Shown here: one piece after another, positions 47,312 to 57,891 of the stretch | How the letters are laid out: each line of letters starts with the position of its first letter | Position numbering within the stretch: the stretch's first letter is position 1 | DNA from: Paenibacillus eucommiae | Lineage (GTDB): Bacteria > Bacillota > Bacilli > Paenibacillales > NBRC-103111 | DNA: 64,000 nucleotides | Direction of reading: 5' to 3' | Assembly: GCF_017874215.1 (NCBI RefSeq) | Contig: NZ_JAGGLB010000001.1 | Location: 248,001-312,000, forward strand | Translations under genes and position numbers: made by a program | The notes under the pieces: generated by a model | The model's database searches: none | What the model was told of the DNA's origin: nothing | What the model saw: the letters and a program-made list of their open reading frames with translations, nothing else

Positions 47312-49644
47312 TGTGCTCCCCCCTTATCTATTACGGCATATGATAATTCCTTAACTACAAACCCGTCTTGCTTAAACGGTTGATCCTTATAGTTGACCCA
47401 GATGCGGCGCCCGCCGGAATAAGTAGTTTCGTACACCCCCTCTGCCAGCTTGCGATGATTTTCAATAAAGCTCCCCCAGACATCAGAGGCAACCTCCATT
47501 TGCTGCTTGTACTCTTGGACGATTTGCGGCTTCAATTGCGAGAATTTAGAGCTATAAAGCCAAGGGAAGTTGGTGCGTCCTAATTGTCCCGGGTCTTCAT
47601 TCGTGACCAAATATGCTGGTATGGCGCCATATTCAATTTCACGAAGCCTATCCACCTCTGGATTGCGGCGCAAATTGCCGGCTTGACCGGAATAGGTCAC
47701 CAGACCGTGAACGGCAATCGGATAAAACGGCACTTGCTCATCAATGATTAAATCGTAATTATATTCCAGCGGGAAATGGAACATGTGATCCACATAGCCA
47801 AGCGCATACGCAAATCCGCCGCCACTGCCGCCTTGCCAATCTTCAAAACCTGAGGAAGTGACCGATCCTATGTCCTTTTTGATCGAATCCATGATCTGCT
47901 GATAAACCTTAATGCTCGTCTCACGAGTCGTATAATGATCCGGCTTAAAGTCACTATAAAGCAAGCCTCCCATCTCCTGCAGTCCAATGCCGCTAACATC
48001 TAGCTCTTCCCAGCCTTTCAGAGCCTTGGAAAGGATCTTATTCAGCATAATCTGCGGTGAAATAAAATAAAAGAAGTGAGCTTTGTTATCATTATCGCCT
48101 GTATGAAATTCAGATTTTACCGTTGATCCGCTTATATTGCGAATGGCATCCTGACGTGATGAGAAGCTCGAATTTAATTGGTCTCCTGCATAATATAACT
48201 TGTCATCCAGTCTCAGCGGAATATGCTCCGCTTTAAGAGCTGCCGATAGCTTGATCATGTCCTTCTTGCCGCCAATAGCGGATTCAACTGGAAACCGGCT
48301 TGGAAGCGCTCCGGGAACCCCGCCATGCTGCCAGCCTTCCAGACCAACCTGCATCTGAGTAACCCCATCCTTTTTCAAGGCTTGCACCATATCCCCTACT
48401 TGAGAAAGCGAGGAAACCTTTACGACTTTTTCGCCACTTGGTGTTTGCTCGCTCGTAGAAAGCAGCACATTTAAGAATATTGGAGGAGCGCCTGCAGATG
48501 TGCCCAAAGGTTTCACGCCCGCTTTATCGGTTAAATAACTCCGGTAAGCCTTCGCCATCCCCACATAATCCGCTTGCCCCTGCATGAGCGGGATGTATCG
48601 GGCCGTAAACGGTTCTATGTTAAGCCGGGATTCGTATACATTTCTGGATTGCGATAAACCTACAGGCTGCTCATAATAACGTCTTAAAGTAATCCGCGGG
48701 TTCACCTGATTGAATCCGGTTGAGAGTCCAGCTGGTGTTGCAACAACACTTGTTTTTGTAGCGCCCTGCTCAACTATCGTGATAAATCCATTTTCTTCAC
48801 GATTCATGCCGAAGACAGGATAGGCGATGTCCGTACGTTCCCACTTCGCATTCGCCAATATAGCCGCTGGGTCATCTCCATATATCGGGAAACGGTAGGG
48901 AACAATTTGATCCAAATGTTCTTTATTAAACCGGATAATGCCACCCGGACCATCAGGGACGAGCATATAACCGTCTGGGCCATTCATTGCAGCACCAAAA
49001 AATGGGAGCACGTCTAAGCTAACTAGCCGATTTTCTTTATCTTCATAGATGCCCAGCTCTGGAATATTTACAACCAGCTGCCCGTCATCCAACGTATATT
49101 CGGTATAGACAGTAATACCTAAATCAGCCATGTGATACGTAACGCCTATACCAAACTCTAGTGTTTTCCAGCTGATTTGAGCCTTATGCTCTATCGTATT
49201 GCCTGCCGTTTCATTCTGCTTGTCCTTCTCCAAAAACCGAAAAATAAAGGGAGATTGTAAATTGGTTTGCCCCAGGCCTTTGGTCTGATCCTTGGCTAAT
49301 TGCTCTGCACCAGGGTTGCTCAGCCATGCATCTCCACCGCGTTTCAAGGCAATTTTCCCAATAACGGGGTCCAGCCATAAGGAGGCATCAGCTGATTCTG
49401 CTACCTGAATCCAGTCCGTTCCTGCAAAATTCATCTTCTCACCAGCGGGATCGCCGGTTGTAAGCTTCAATCCCTGGATAAATGCGGCTGCCTTTTGCGG
49501 ACTGTAAGTACCCAGATCCCCTTTCTGTTGTTCGGCTGAAAGGAATATATATCCAAGGATCGCCACTATAAGTCCTACTATAATAATTGTTGTCAGCTTG
49601 CTTCTGAACCATGCACCTATTGCTACTCTTATATGCTTAAACAC
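47308..49644 (-). CDS. DUF5696 exported membrane-anchored protein
   Basis: A protein of about 778 residues from the GTG at 49644, which overlaps the end of the Yip1 gene by 8 bases with CAGGAG upstream; the frame open to 49737 is an artefact of that overlap. One N-terminal membrane segment (about 14-36, LTTIIIVGLIVAILGYIFL) leaves the rest outside. The long outer part has beta-sandwich then barrel-like character (GFGIGVTYHMADLGITVYTEY, LDVLPFFGAAMNGPDGYML, HFFYFISPQIMLNKIL). I recognise it as DUF5696-like, found next to Yip1-family genes and sugar permeases in Paenibacillus. It could be a wall-anchored glycosidase; no catalytic pair was assigned. Confidence 0.72.
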   Translation of the reverse strand: MFKHIRVAIGAWFRSKLTTIIIVGLIVAILGYIFLSAEQQKGDLGTYSPQKAAAFIQGLKLTTGDPAGEKMNFAGTDWIQVAESADASLWLDPVIGKIALKRGGDAWLSNPGAEQLAKDQTKGLGQTNLQSPFIFRFLEKDKQNETAGNTIEHKAQISWKTLEFGIGVTYHMADLGITVYTEYTLDDGQLVVNIPELGIYEDKENRLVSLDVLPFFGAAMNGPDGYMLVPDGPGGIIRFNKEHLDQIVPYRFPIYGDDPAAILANAKWERTDIAYPVFGMNREENGFITIVEQGATKTSVVATPAGLSTGFNQVNPRITLRRYYEQPVGLSQSRNVYESRLNIEPFTARYIPLMQGQADYVGMAKAYRSYLTDKAGVKPLGTSAGAPPIFLNVLLSTSEQTPSGEKVVKVSSLSQVGDMVQALKKDGVTQMQVGLEGWQHGGVPGALPSRFPVESAIGGKKDMIKLSAALKAEHIPLRLDDKLYYAGDQLNSSFSSRQDAIRNISGSTVKSEFHTGDNDNKAHFFYFISPQIMLNKILSKALKGWEELDVSGIGLQEMGGLLYSDFKPDHYTTRETSIKVYQQIMDSIKKDIGSVTSSGFEDWQGGSGGGFAYALGYVDHMFHFPLEYNYDLIIDEQVPFYPIAVHGLVTYSGQAGNLRRNPEVDRLREIEYGAIPAYLVTNEDPGQLGRTNFPWLYSSKFSQLKPQIVQEYKQQMEVASDVWGSFIENHRKLAEGVYETTYSGGRRIWVNYKDQPFKQDGFVVKELSYAVIDKGGAQ

Positions 49645-51904
49645 GCCCCACCAACTCCTGCCCCCACTGAATGAAGAAATCAACCGCCTGGTAGATAAGT
49701 CCAATAAGCACAAATCCAAACAACCAAATGCAGCCAAGTGTAATTAGCGATACGCTGACCATTCCAAGTGCTTCCTTCAAATTATAATTTTGCACAGCTT
49801 GCGTTCCCAAGAACATCAAGATCAATACCCAAACGGTAATGACCGTCGTCAAGAAAGTAAATATCACACCCTCTTGCAGCGTCAGCAAGTTGGAAAAAAG
49901 CTTGAGTGGAAGATTGAATAAAATAAACGGAACCAGCGCGTAGGCATTCACAATAAATACCTTGGTCAGCGTGCCTTCCCCCTTCATAATCGAACCGATC
50001 AGATAACTGGCCAGCACCCAGGTTAGAAAAGGAAGAAAGAAGTAAAGCATCTCGTTCATCAGATCTACGCGGACGAAAACCACATCCGTGAACAGATAGC
50101 TCACGGCCGCTTTGCCCGTTATACTAATCATAAATGCAACCATCACAAGTAGGACTGCAAACCAGAAGCGCACCTGAGCACGTTCAACAATATCCGTAAA
50201 GGTATTAACTGGATACCGGACAATGGAAATCACACGCTGCAGTGAAATCAACCAGCGATTTGTCGTCCGCGTATGAATGAGCCCAGTAAAAGGATCTATT
50301 CTGGCTGTTGCAACGGCAGGTGCATGCACGATATTGTCAATGGGATTACCCAAGTGCAAACCTTGGAAGTCTTCATCCGGATTCCCTTGCAGCTTTGCGT
50401 TTGCCGCAGATCGACGTCGTTGTAACCGAGCCGCTGATAGCCGATAAAGGATCCATGCAACCAGCAGAGCTAGTAGAGTCGTCACACCTATGCCAAAATA
50501 AGTAAGCAGCCAGTTCATCCGAAGCTCCCAGAAAGAATTTGAATACCCTTTTTTATCTTGGGCCTTCTCGAAATTAGTGATGGAAGCTGCATAATCCCCC
50601 GCTTTGAAATCCGCCTTTGCAATACCTTGGTAAGCTCGATCATACAAACCATCCAGCTCCAAGATACGCTCCCAATGCTCACGGCTTTCCGCATATTTCC
50701 CCTTCGTGTACTCTGAAACAGCCAGCAGCACCAGTTCCCCGAATTGCGTACGTTTGAAGGTTTGAATGACGCCTAGTTCGCCATCCGACACAAGAATCTT
50801 ACCATCCTGCTTGACAACGATGCTTGTAGCCCGCTTAAACAAACCCATCCGCTGAGAGCTGTTTGATTTATTGCCGAATCTAAAGATCATTTTTCCATAT
50901 TTATCATATTGGTAGATGCGGCCCTTGCCTTCCTCAAGTACGGTCATGATCTCATTTTCATCAACGAAGACATCTCTGAACGAAAAATAATTACGAGGTG
51001 GATTCCATGGTGCGAAATTCTGATTATTCAACAAATCGACACCACCAAAGCTAAGTCGTTTCAGCTGTCCAGATGGAAGGTCTTTGTTCACCGAATATAG
51101 AAATCCCCGTGAATCGACCGTAACGTTGGTAACAGCACCGGGTAGCTTGGGCTGCTCTTGCTTCAGCTGTTCTTCCGTATAATATTTACGCTTAAAAGCT
51201 GTAAGCCAATCCGTTGTCACTTTATTCGCACCAAAAAATCCAGCAAAGTCACCTTCCGACGTTAGCTGCAGCAGCCCTTGATAACCGCCTTTAGTCGAAA
51301 TATACAGATAACCGCGTTTATCGAGCACAATCTTCGATGGCATATAAATAAATGTGCTTGGGATGAGCGTTGATTTGGGCTCCCCATATTCCTTGATGAA
51401 TTGTCCGTCCTTATCGTACACGGCAATCCGGCGGTTGTTAGTATCCGCAACATAGATCGTTCCGTCATCTGCCACAAAGACGCCTCCGGGACTATTCAGT
51501 CTTTCTTTCGGATTACGCGACTTTTCGTCTGCCTCATCCTTGTAGGCATGAGGTATGGCTCGCATGATTTTCCCGTTTTCATCCAGCTGCACAATACGGT
51601 TGTTGCCTGAGTCCGCTACATACACATCATCATTATTGGTAAGAAATAAATCCTCCGCCCCTTTAAATCCCCGCCAAATCTGATCAGGGATATAGGCATG
51701 CGGGGTTTCAATCCATTCGCCCTTGGCATTCATGGAAGTAGTCCCATACGGAACTACAGCCTCAGCTGGTTGGCCTGGCACAAAAAACAGCAGAATATGC
51801 GAAGCCAGCACAAGCGCTATCATACGTTGGAAGGTGCTTTTCTTCTTCCATAACGAGTTGCTCTGCAACGAAGATACATCTCTGGTTTCTTTCTCTCTTC
51901 CCAC
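49637..51904 (-). CDS. NHL beta-propeller / Yip1-domain membrane protein (locus 3)
   Basis: 755 residues; GTG at 51904 after GGGGGGGA. Signal or anchor segment (about 27-48), then NHL-type propeller repeats outside (EDLFLTNNDDVYVADSGNNR, GGVFVADDGTIYVADTNNRR), a TPR-like pair near 390-440, a membrane segment (about 462-485), a charged cytoplasmic region, and a C-terminal Yip1 domain of about five membrane segments. It sits between two permease pairs and overlaps the DUF5696 gene. The propeller-then-membrane arrangement resembles the locus 2 permease fusion. Role unknown; perhaps a sensor or scaffold for the transporter. Confidence 0.8.
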   Translation of the reverse strand: MGREKETRDVSSLQSNSLWKKKSTFQRMIALVLASHILLFFVPGQPAEAVVPYGTTSMNAKGEWIETPHAYIPDQIWRGFKGAEDLFLTNNDDVYVADSGNNRIVQLDENGKIMRAIPHAYKDEADEKSRNPKERLNSPGGVFVADDGTIYVADTNNRRIAVYDKDGQFIKEYGEPKSTLIPSTFIYMPSKIVLDKRGYLYISTKGGYQGLLQLTSEGDFAGFFGANKVTTDWLTAFKRKYYTEEQLKQEQPKLPGAVTNVTVDSRGFLYSVNKDLPSGQLKRLSFGGVDLLNNQNFAPWNPPRNYFSFRDVFVDENEIMTVLEEGKGRIYQYDKYGKMIFRFGNKSNSSQRMGLFKRATSIVVKQDGKILVSDGELGVIQTFKRTQFGELVLLAVSEYTKGKYAESREHWERILELDGLYDRAYQGIAKADFKAGDYAASITNFEKAQDKKGYSNSFWELRMNWLLTYFGIGVTTLLALLVAWILYRLSAARLQRRRSAANAKLQGNPDEDFQGLHLGNPIDNIVHAPAVATARIDPFTGLIHTRTTNRWLISLQRVISIVRYPVNTFTDIVERAQVRFWFAVLLVMVAFMISITGKAAVSYLFTDVVFVRVDLMNEMLYFFLPFLTWVLASYLIGSIMKGEGTLTKVFIVNAYALVPFILFNLPLKLFSNLLTLQEGVIFTFLTTVITVWVLILMFLGTQAVQNYNLKEALGMVSVSLITLGCIWLFGFVLIGLIYQAVDFFIQWGQELVGRV

Positions 51905-51921
51905 CTTCGTCCCCCCCTCCC

Positions 51922-52845
51922 CTACTTAATGCCCGAGTGGGCCATTGTCATCAATATCTTACGTTGGAAAAACAGGAATACAACGAGAGTCGGCAGGAAG
52001 ATAAGGAGACCTCCCGCAGCTGCAGCGCCTTGGCCAACCACGTTGTTCGAAGCTCCGCTTAACAATGAAGCTATATAATAAGGCAAGGTCTTCATGGATT
52101 CGACCTGCGTGAACAGGTTGGAGGATTCTACATTGGTCCACGCCCCCTGAAAGGCCAATATGCCAACAGTAGCCACCGCAGGCATGCATACCGGTATAAC
52201 GATCCGGAATAATATCGTCCATTCCTTGGCACCGTCAATCTTAGCTGCTTCCATCAACGCGCCGGGGATTTGATCAATAAACTGCTTCATTAGGAATACG
52301 GCCATCGGTGCCGCGAAAAAAGGCACAATATGCACGAAATACGTGTTCAACATATTCAAATTAGCCATCACCAAATATCGGGGAATGCCAACGGCCTCAG
52401 GCGCAAACATCAACGCGAGGATAATAATTGAAAAGAGAACATTCTTCCCTGGAAAATGATGCTTGGAAAACGCATAGGCAGCCATTGCACTAATCATAAT
52501 AACTCCTGATACGGTCAGCACTGTGGTGATTAGGCTATTGAATAAATATCTGGAAAAAGGAATCACTTGCGGTCTTAACAAAAGTTCCTTGATATTAAAT
52601 AAAGTAGGTTTCTTGGCAAAAAAGGTTGGCGGGTATAAAAACAGCTCATTAATCGGCTTGAAAGCATGATTAATAATAAATAGCACAGGAAGAATCATAA
52701 ACAAAGAGAACACAATGAGTCCAAGTATCGTGATGACCTGAAAGGCATCGATCCGCTTCAGCTTTTTGCGGTATCCTAATCTATGAAGTATTCTCCTAAT
52801 GGAACTTTGTTGTCTAGTTGTTGTCATTAAATCGGATTGTCCCAT
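51922..52845 (-). CDS. Sugar ABC importer permease, MalG type (locus 3, pair 1)
   Basis: A 307-residue permease with EAA loop MEAAKIDGAKEWTILFRI and six membrane segments. The ATG at 52845 starts three bases after the stop of its partner, within its GGAGGGAGAG ribosome site. Pairs with the permease at 52849. Confidence 0.92.
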   Translation of the reverse strand: MGQSDLMTTTRQQSSIRRILHRLGYRKKLKRIDAFQVITILGLIVFSLFMILPVLFIINHAFKPINELFLYPPTFFAKKPTLFNIKELLLRPQVIPFSRYLFNSLITTVLTVSGVIMISAMAAYAFSKHHFPGKNVLFSIIILALMFAPEAVGIPRYLVMANLNMLNTYFVHIVPFFAAPMAVFLMKQFIDQIPGALMEAAKIDGAKEWTILFRIVIPVCMPAVATVGILAFQGAWTNVESSNLFTQVESMKTLPYYIASLLSGASNNVVGQGAAAAGGLLIFLPTLVVFLFFQRKILMTMAHSGIK

Positions 52846-52848
52846 TGG

Positions 52849-53790
52849 TTACTCTCCCTCCTGGCTGCTGAACAGATGAAATGAAAACTTCGTCGCACCA
52901 TAAACAATCAATAAAAGAATCACGGAAAGCGCTGATGCATATCCCAGCTCATAACGAACGAACGCGAAATCATCGATTTGATTGATGATCAAATGGCCTG
53001 AATAACTTGGGGAAACCGTAAGCCCATGCGTCATGGCAAGTACCGCACTAATCTGTCCCGCTTTCAGTGTCCCCACAACTGCCATTACAGCTCCGAATAG
53101 CATTTGCGGCTTAATCGCCGGGATTGTAATATAGAAAATCTCTTGCAGCCGATTGGAAATCCCATCAATTTGTCCCGCTTCGTACAGTTCCTGATTAACG
53201 GTTTGCAGCCCTGCAAGCATGGCCAGAAAACCGACGCCCATACTCCCCCAAAGTGAAATAGCGATCATAATCTTCATGAAATATTCCGGACTTTGCAGCC
53301 ATAGCACTGGGGCATCTACCCAGCCCAGATTTAAGAGCAGACTGTTCAAATATCCGATGCGATCCCCGCTGAAAACGACAACCCACACGACCGTCATCGC
53401 CACTCCGCCTGCAAGTGAAGGCAGGTATATGGATAGTGTAAAGTAATCACGAATCGATTTGGGCAATTGATGGATCAGCCATGCCAAGTAGAATGACAAT
53501 ATATAACCTAAGGGGCCGACAATAATGGCAAACTTAAATGTATTCGGAATCGCATATTGCAGAAAAATACGATCCTGCGTAAGAATGGCCAGGAAATTAT
53601 GCCAGCCAATAAAGACTGGCGGAGAAATACCATTGAATTTGTAAAAGGACAGTCCGATCGCAATCAGGATCGGGATCGCGATAAACAACAGAAAGCAAAT
53701 CATAAAAGGCGCGATAAACAGATAGGACATTCGACTTCCCCAGATGCGCTGCCAGAGTGGCTCCCGCAGAGCTATAGCTTTATGCTTCAT
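52849..53790 (-). CDS. Sugar ABC importer permease, MalF type (locus 3, pair 1)
   Basis: A 313-residue permease from the ATG at 53790, which overlaps the stop of the 980-residue binding protein (ATGA) with GGGGGG 6-7 bases upstream. Six membrane segments, EAA loop YEAGQIDGISNRLQEIFYI. Pairs with the permease at 51922. Confidence 0.92.
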   Translation of the reverse strand: MKHKAIALREPLWQRIWGSRMSYLFIAPFMICFLLFIAIPILIAIGLSFYKFNGISPPVFIGWHNFLAILTQDRIFLQYAIPNTFKFAIIVGPLGYILSFYLAWLIHQLPKSIRDYFTLSIYLPSLAGGVAMTVVWVVVFSGDRIGYLNSLLLNLGWVDAPVLWLQSPEYFMKIMIAISLWGSMGVGFLAMLAGLQTVNQELYEAGQIDGISNRLQEIFYITIPAIKPQMLFGAVMAVVGTLKAGQISAVLAMTHGLTVSPSYSGHLIINQIDDFAFVRYELGYASALSVILLLIVYGATKFSFHLFSSQEGE

Positions 53791-56729
53791 GGTTTCCCCC
53801 CTTCCCATGGCTGCTGAACAAGTGGCACATCCAACTCATGCTGTACATCGCCCTGATTATCGATGATGCCAAATTCCAGCTGCTTGCGAGCCATTTCGCG
53901 GTTTATATCATTAACAGCTGATTCAATTTCTTCACGTGGATTTAATTTTCCACCTGTTACATTTACCCATGCAAAGCTCATCATTCGTGGCGTGAAATAT
54001 CCACCTGGCACCTGCGGCGCTTCTTTATACCATTTCCATTGCTCCATAATCGTCTTCAAGTCTTCCCGTGGCCATGGCAGCTGTGTAAAAGCATGTAAGT
54101 TCGCTGTATTCCAACGGAATTCAGGACCGTTGAGCGCTTCTATATCATTACCGAATTGCGACTGGGTTTCAGCTGAAGTCCACCATTTCAAGAATGTCCA
54201 GCTTTCATCCTGCTTGTCTGATTTATTGAATATCACACCAGCCTGCAAGGGACCACCCGACCAACGGACAATCGTCCCATCTTCCTGTTTATTACCCGGT
54301 ATGGGAACAATTTTCCACCGATCCACAAGCTCTGGTGCCGCAAAAGATATTTGTAAATACGTATTGAAATCAATAATCCCTATTGGAATATCTCCCAGAC
54401 GAAAGTGGCTGTAAAAGCTTGGCACTTCTTTAGGCAATTGATATAACGAAAACATATCGGTCCACTGCTGGAAGCCTTTATAGGCTGCTTCGCTGTCAAG
54501 TCCGGATTTCAAGCCATTGCCAGCATAAAGCTCGCCGCCGTTTTGATAAATAAACGTTTGATAATCGCCAGGCTGAATGAAGAAATTGTACCCATTTTGC
54601 TGTAACGAGGGCAATATTTTCACTAAGTCAGCCCAGGTTTCAGGTGGCTCTACCCCCAAGCTGCCTAGAATGTCGCTTCTATACATCATCACGTTAAAGC
54701 CTTGCGTTTCTGGCAGCGCATAATCCTTACTGTCATAGTGGAAGGTACGGAGCGCCCCAGGATGAAACTGCCGGGCCACTTCCTTATAATCAGGAAATTG
54801 GGATAGATCAACCAAGGCTCCCCTTGTAGCGAAATCGATAGGCATAGCCCCATCTACCCCAAGCGCGACATCTGGCTGCAAGCCTGAGATATTGCCAAGA
54901 ATGAACATCTGCGCATCCGGGACAATATTGACGTTTACCGGAATACCTGTTTTCGGCGTGAAGGTTTCATCAGCCAATTGCTGAATCAGGTTGGCGTAGT
55001 CCCGCCCGCGGTTTACCCAAATATCAATCGCTTCAGGATTCTTCCGACGAAACTCATAATCGATCGTAAATGAATGAGAGAAATCGGTTGTAAATTTGCT
55101 GATACTGTCCCAAAGATTCGCCCTTATCTTCGGAGAATCCGCTCCCGGCTCTGCAACCCAGAAATAGTCAAGCATAAGCGGCTGTTCCAGCAGCACATTC
55201 GCCCATACGGCCAGGTTATTCTGCATCGCTTCAAACGTATTCAACCTATTCGGAATTTGCTTGATATGCTTTTTAAGATATTCCAAATCTTCTGCTCCTG
55301 AACGGAAGGCATTCTCTGTATCGCTTCGTCCGGTTGTAATGCCGGAAAGCTCATCCGCCAATTGATTCATATCATCTATCATCATCTGAAGCCGCTGCCC
55401 CAGATCCGGAATATACGTTTCCAGATCCCAATCGCGGTTTAAATCAACATTGCCTCCCGATCCGGATGATTTATCATAATTACCCGTAATACGGCGGATT
55501 TCCTGATTCAATTGCGAAATTTGACTTAAATTTCGCAGCAGCCCTTCATATACAGGCTTGATAGGAGCTGAATTAACAGTCATACGAAGATGATGCTTGC
55601 CTGCTTTTAATTGAAACAACAGTGGCTGATTAGTCTGGTCTGATAAGGTTAATCCCTGCCATTTCCATGAAGGATCGTAAGGAAAGCGAACCGTTTGCAT
55701 TTCTTGAAATAAGGGATCCCCATCAATTGTCATCGTCCGAAATGCATAAGAGTTGTTCAAAAATTTCTGCAAAAATTTGAATCCTATTTGATAGCGCCCA
55801 TCTTTGGGCACCTCAAACTCCCATTCTAACCACTGACCCCCGAATCGAAATCCATCCCCACCTATGGCGTTATAGCGGACTAACCCATCCGTTGAAGGTG
55901 AAATCAGTGCGTCATTATTGGATTGCAGCTGTAAGGAGGTATTGGATTTCGTATCGACCTTTTCTGCTTCATAAATTTGAATCCAATCCCCATTAGCATC
56001 CGCTTGCGAGTACCCTGCCGAAGCCTCAGCATAGCTGGGCAGCTCGATTGGAGCTTGAACAAAAAGCTCTTTAAGCATGATCGACTCTCGATCCCCTAAC
56101 AAACGAATCGTGTGCACTCCTTTGGTTAAAAGCCACTTCAGTGGTCTAGCATCTGCTGTAAAATCACTTAGCAGCTCGCTTTTCCAGCCAGGCACTTCGA
56201 CAGACGCAGGTCTTATATCATTATTAAAATCATCACGCTCAGGTGGAAAATTAGCATGCTTGTATACACGTTTAAGCTGTACATGCCGGGCTTCTTTATA
56301 GGGCAGCACTCCATCGATTTGTACGCCGCGCGATATATCCATTCCATTTGAATGAACCGAATCATAGACGAGACCTAAATGATATAAACCGTCTTCTGGC
56401 ACATCTACCTGATATTCAATCCAGCTTTCTCCATCTTTCCACAGCAAGCCCTCAGTTCCCTTATCCTCAAACCCGGCTGTGTCAGATAAAGCGCTATAGT
56501 CTGAAGAAGGGATGACAAGAGGCTTGGAAAGTGCGCTTGCATCAGCCATTTCCGCCCCAATCGTTGCTCTCCACACCGAATAGGTAACTTCACCGTTTAC
56601 AGGTACAGTTGTTTGTACTGTAGGTGTATTTTCCTTTTCCATATAGAGTCTAGGCAGAGAAGAGAAGGATAAGGTAAACAACATACATAAGATCAGCAGG
56701 AGTGCCAGCCTCTTAATCGCTTTCAACAT
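53787..56729 (-). CDS. 980-residue binding protein with N-terminal carbohydrate-binding-like domains
   Basis: The ATG at 56729 overlaps the ATPase gene end by 7 bases, with GGAGGAGC upstream. An N-terminal hydrophobic segment (about 9-26) is not followed by a lipobox Cys, so the protein is probably membrane-anchored or secreted. Two beta-sandwich domains of CBM6/35 character follow (about 45-225 and 245-405; [42 protein letters not shown]), then a helical linker (about 410-560), then a family 1 solute-binding domain (about 565-960; [33 protein letters not shown]). Typical binding proteins are about 450 residues. Probably captures long or polymeric glycan for permease pair 1. Confidence 0.82.
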   Translation of the reverse strand: MLKAIKRLALLLILCMLFTLSFSSLPRLYMEKENTPTVQTTVPVNGEVTYSVWRATIGAEMADASALSKPLVIPSSDYSALSDTAGFEDKGTEGLLWKDGESWIEYQVDVPEDGLYHLGLVYDSVHSNGMDISRGVQIDGVLPYKEARHVQLKRVYKHANFPPERDDFNNDIRPASVEVPGWKSELLSDFTADARPLKWLLTKGVHTIRLLGDRESIMLKELFVQAPIELPSYAEASAGYSQADANGDWIQIYEAEKVDTKSNTSLQLQSNNDALISPSTDGLVRYNAIGGDGFRFGGQWLEWEFEVPKDGRYQIGFKFLQKFLNNSYAFRTMTIDGDPLFQEMQTVRFPYDPSWKWQGLTLSDQTNQPLLFQLKAGKHHLRMTVNSAPIKPVYEGLLRNLSQISQLNQEIRRITGNYDKSSGSGGNVDLNRDWDLETYIPDLGQRLQMMIDDMNQLADELSGITTGRSDTENAFRSGAEDLEYLKKHIKQIPNRLNTFEAMQNNLAVWANVLLEQPLMLDYFWVAEPGADSPKIRANLWDSISKFTTDFSHSFTIDYEFRRKNPEAIDIWVNRGRDYANLIQQLADETFTPKTGIPVNVNIVPDAQMFILGNISGLQPDVALGVDGAMPIDFATRGALVDLSQFPDYKEVARQFHPGALRTFHYDSKDYALPETQGFNVMMYRSDILGSLGVEPPETWADLVKILPSLQQNGYNFFIQPGDYQTFIYQNGGELYAGNGLKSGLDSEAAYKGFQQWTDMFSLYQLPKEVPSFYSHFRLGDIPIGIIDFNTYLQISFAAPELVDRWKIVPIPGNKQEDGTIVRWSGGPLQAGVIFNKSDKQDESWTFLKWWTSAETQSQFGNDIEALNGPEFRWNTANLHAFTQLPWPREDLKTIMEQWKWYKEAPQVPGGYFTPRMMSFAWVNVTGGKLNPREEIESAVNDINREMARKQLEFGIIDNQGDVQHELDVPLVQQPWEGGKP

Positions 56730-57841
56730 ATTAGCTCCTCCGTTGCTTTATCAAAGAAATGAGCCCGATTCATATCCAATCCAACTTGAATCGTTTTCCC
56801 TTCCTCAAATCGGGCACGCGGATCCACACGAATAACGAGTCTTTGCTCTTTGTTGTATAGATATAAGTACACGTCGGAACCTAATAACTCTCTCATTTCA
56901 ATTACTGCTTCAAATTGCGTTGAAATGAAAGCTTCGAGTGACAGTTCTTCCTTTTTGTATATCGCATCCTCGGCACGCACACCCATCACAATCACTTTGC
57001 CTTCGTAACCGGCCTTAATCAGCGGCTTTGCTCTTTCTTCCGGTATAAGCAGCGAATATCTTTTCGTTTCAAAAAAACTGGCTCCGTCCATCGATACAAA
57101 CTTGCCGTGCATAAAATTCATGGGAGGCGATCCGATAAATCCAGCAACGAACATATTCGCTGGTCTTGTATAGATCATTTCAGGTGTAGCCACCTGCTGC
57201 ACCAAACCTTCTTTCATTACAACGATCCGTGTCCCCATCGTCATGGCTTCGATTTGATCATGTGTAACATAAATCATAGTTGTCTTCAATCGGCGATATA
57301 GCTTACCGATCTCTTCACGCATCTGTACGCGCAGCTTGGCATCCAGGTTGGATAGCGGCTCGTCGAACAGGAATACAGCAGGCTCACGCACAATCGCTCG
57401 GCCTAGCGCTACCCGCTGGCGTTGACCGCCAGACATTTGCTTCGGCTGCTTCGACAAATGTGATTCAATTTCAAGAATTTTCGCGGCACGTGTCACACGT
57501 TCATGTATGTCTGCTTTTGCCATTTTGCGTAAACGCAATCCGAAAGCAATGTTTTCGTACACACTCATATGAGGATAGAGGGCATAATTCTGGAAAACCA
57601 TCGAGATGTTGCGATCTTTGGATGAGACATAATTAACCAGCTTATCCCCGATGTAAATTTCTCCTTCTGTTATATCCTCTAGCCCCGCCAGCATGCGTAA
57701 TAATGTAGATTTCCCACAGCCAGAAGGCCCTACAAGCACTAGAAATTCGCCTTCCTCTACCTTCAGACTAAAGTCATTAACCGACTTTCGCTTTTCACCC
57801 GCATACCGTTTCGAAACGTGCTGAAATGTTACATTCCCCAT
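56723..57841 (-). CDS. Sugar-importer ATPase (UgpC/MsmX/MalK type)
   Basis: A 372-residue ATPase with Walker [10 protein letters not shown] (about 38-46), signature MSGGQRQR (about 137), Walker [10 protein letters not shown] (about 155), H-loop [11 protein letters not shown], and C-terminal TOBE regulatory domain. The ATG at 57841 has AGGGGC 8 bases upstream. It is the only CUT1-type ATPase in the window, while four permease pairs are present, so it may energise several transporters as MsmX does in Bacillus. A hairpin with T-run lies between it and the lipoprotein gene upstream. Confidence 0.93.
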   Translation of the reverse strand: MGNVTFQHVSKRYAGEKRKSVNDFSLKVEEGEFLVLVGPSGCGKSTLLRMLAGLEDITEGEIYIGDKLVNYVSSKDRNISMVFQNYALYPHMSVYENIAFGLRLRKMAKADIHERVTRAAKILEIESHLSKQPKQMSGGQRQRVALGRAIVREPAVFLFDEPLSNLDAKLRVQMREEIGKLYRRLKTTMIYVTHDQIEAMTMGTRIVVMKEGLVQQVATPEMIYTRPANMFVAGFIGSPPMNFMHGKFVSMDGASFFETKRYSLLIPEERAKPLIKAGYEGKVIVMGVRAEDAIYKKEELSLEAFISTQFEAVIEMRELLGSDVYLYLYNKEQRLVIRVDPRARFEEGKTIQVGLDMNRAHFFDKATEELIC

Positions 57842-57891
57842 TTTCAGTGCCCCTATCCACTAGTAAATGATATTATTTCCCTTGCCATACG

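Noticed and set aside
49645..49737. N-terminal extension of the DUF5696 protein
   Set aside because: It overlaps the Yip1 gene; GTG 49644 has a ribosome site and puts a membrane anchor at the start.
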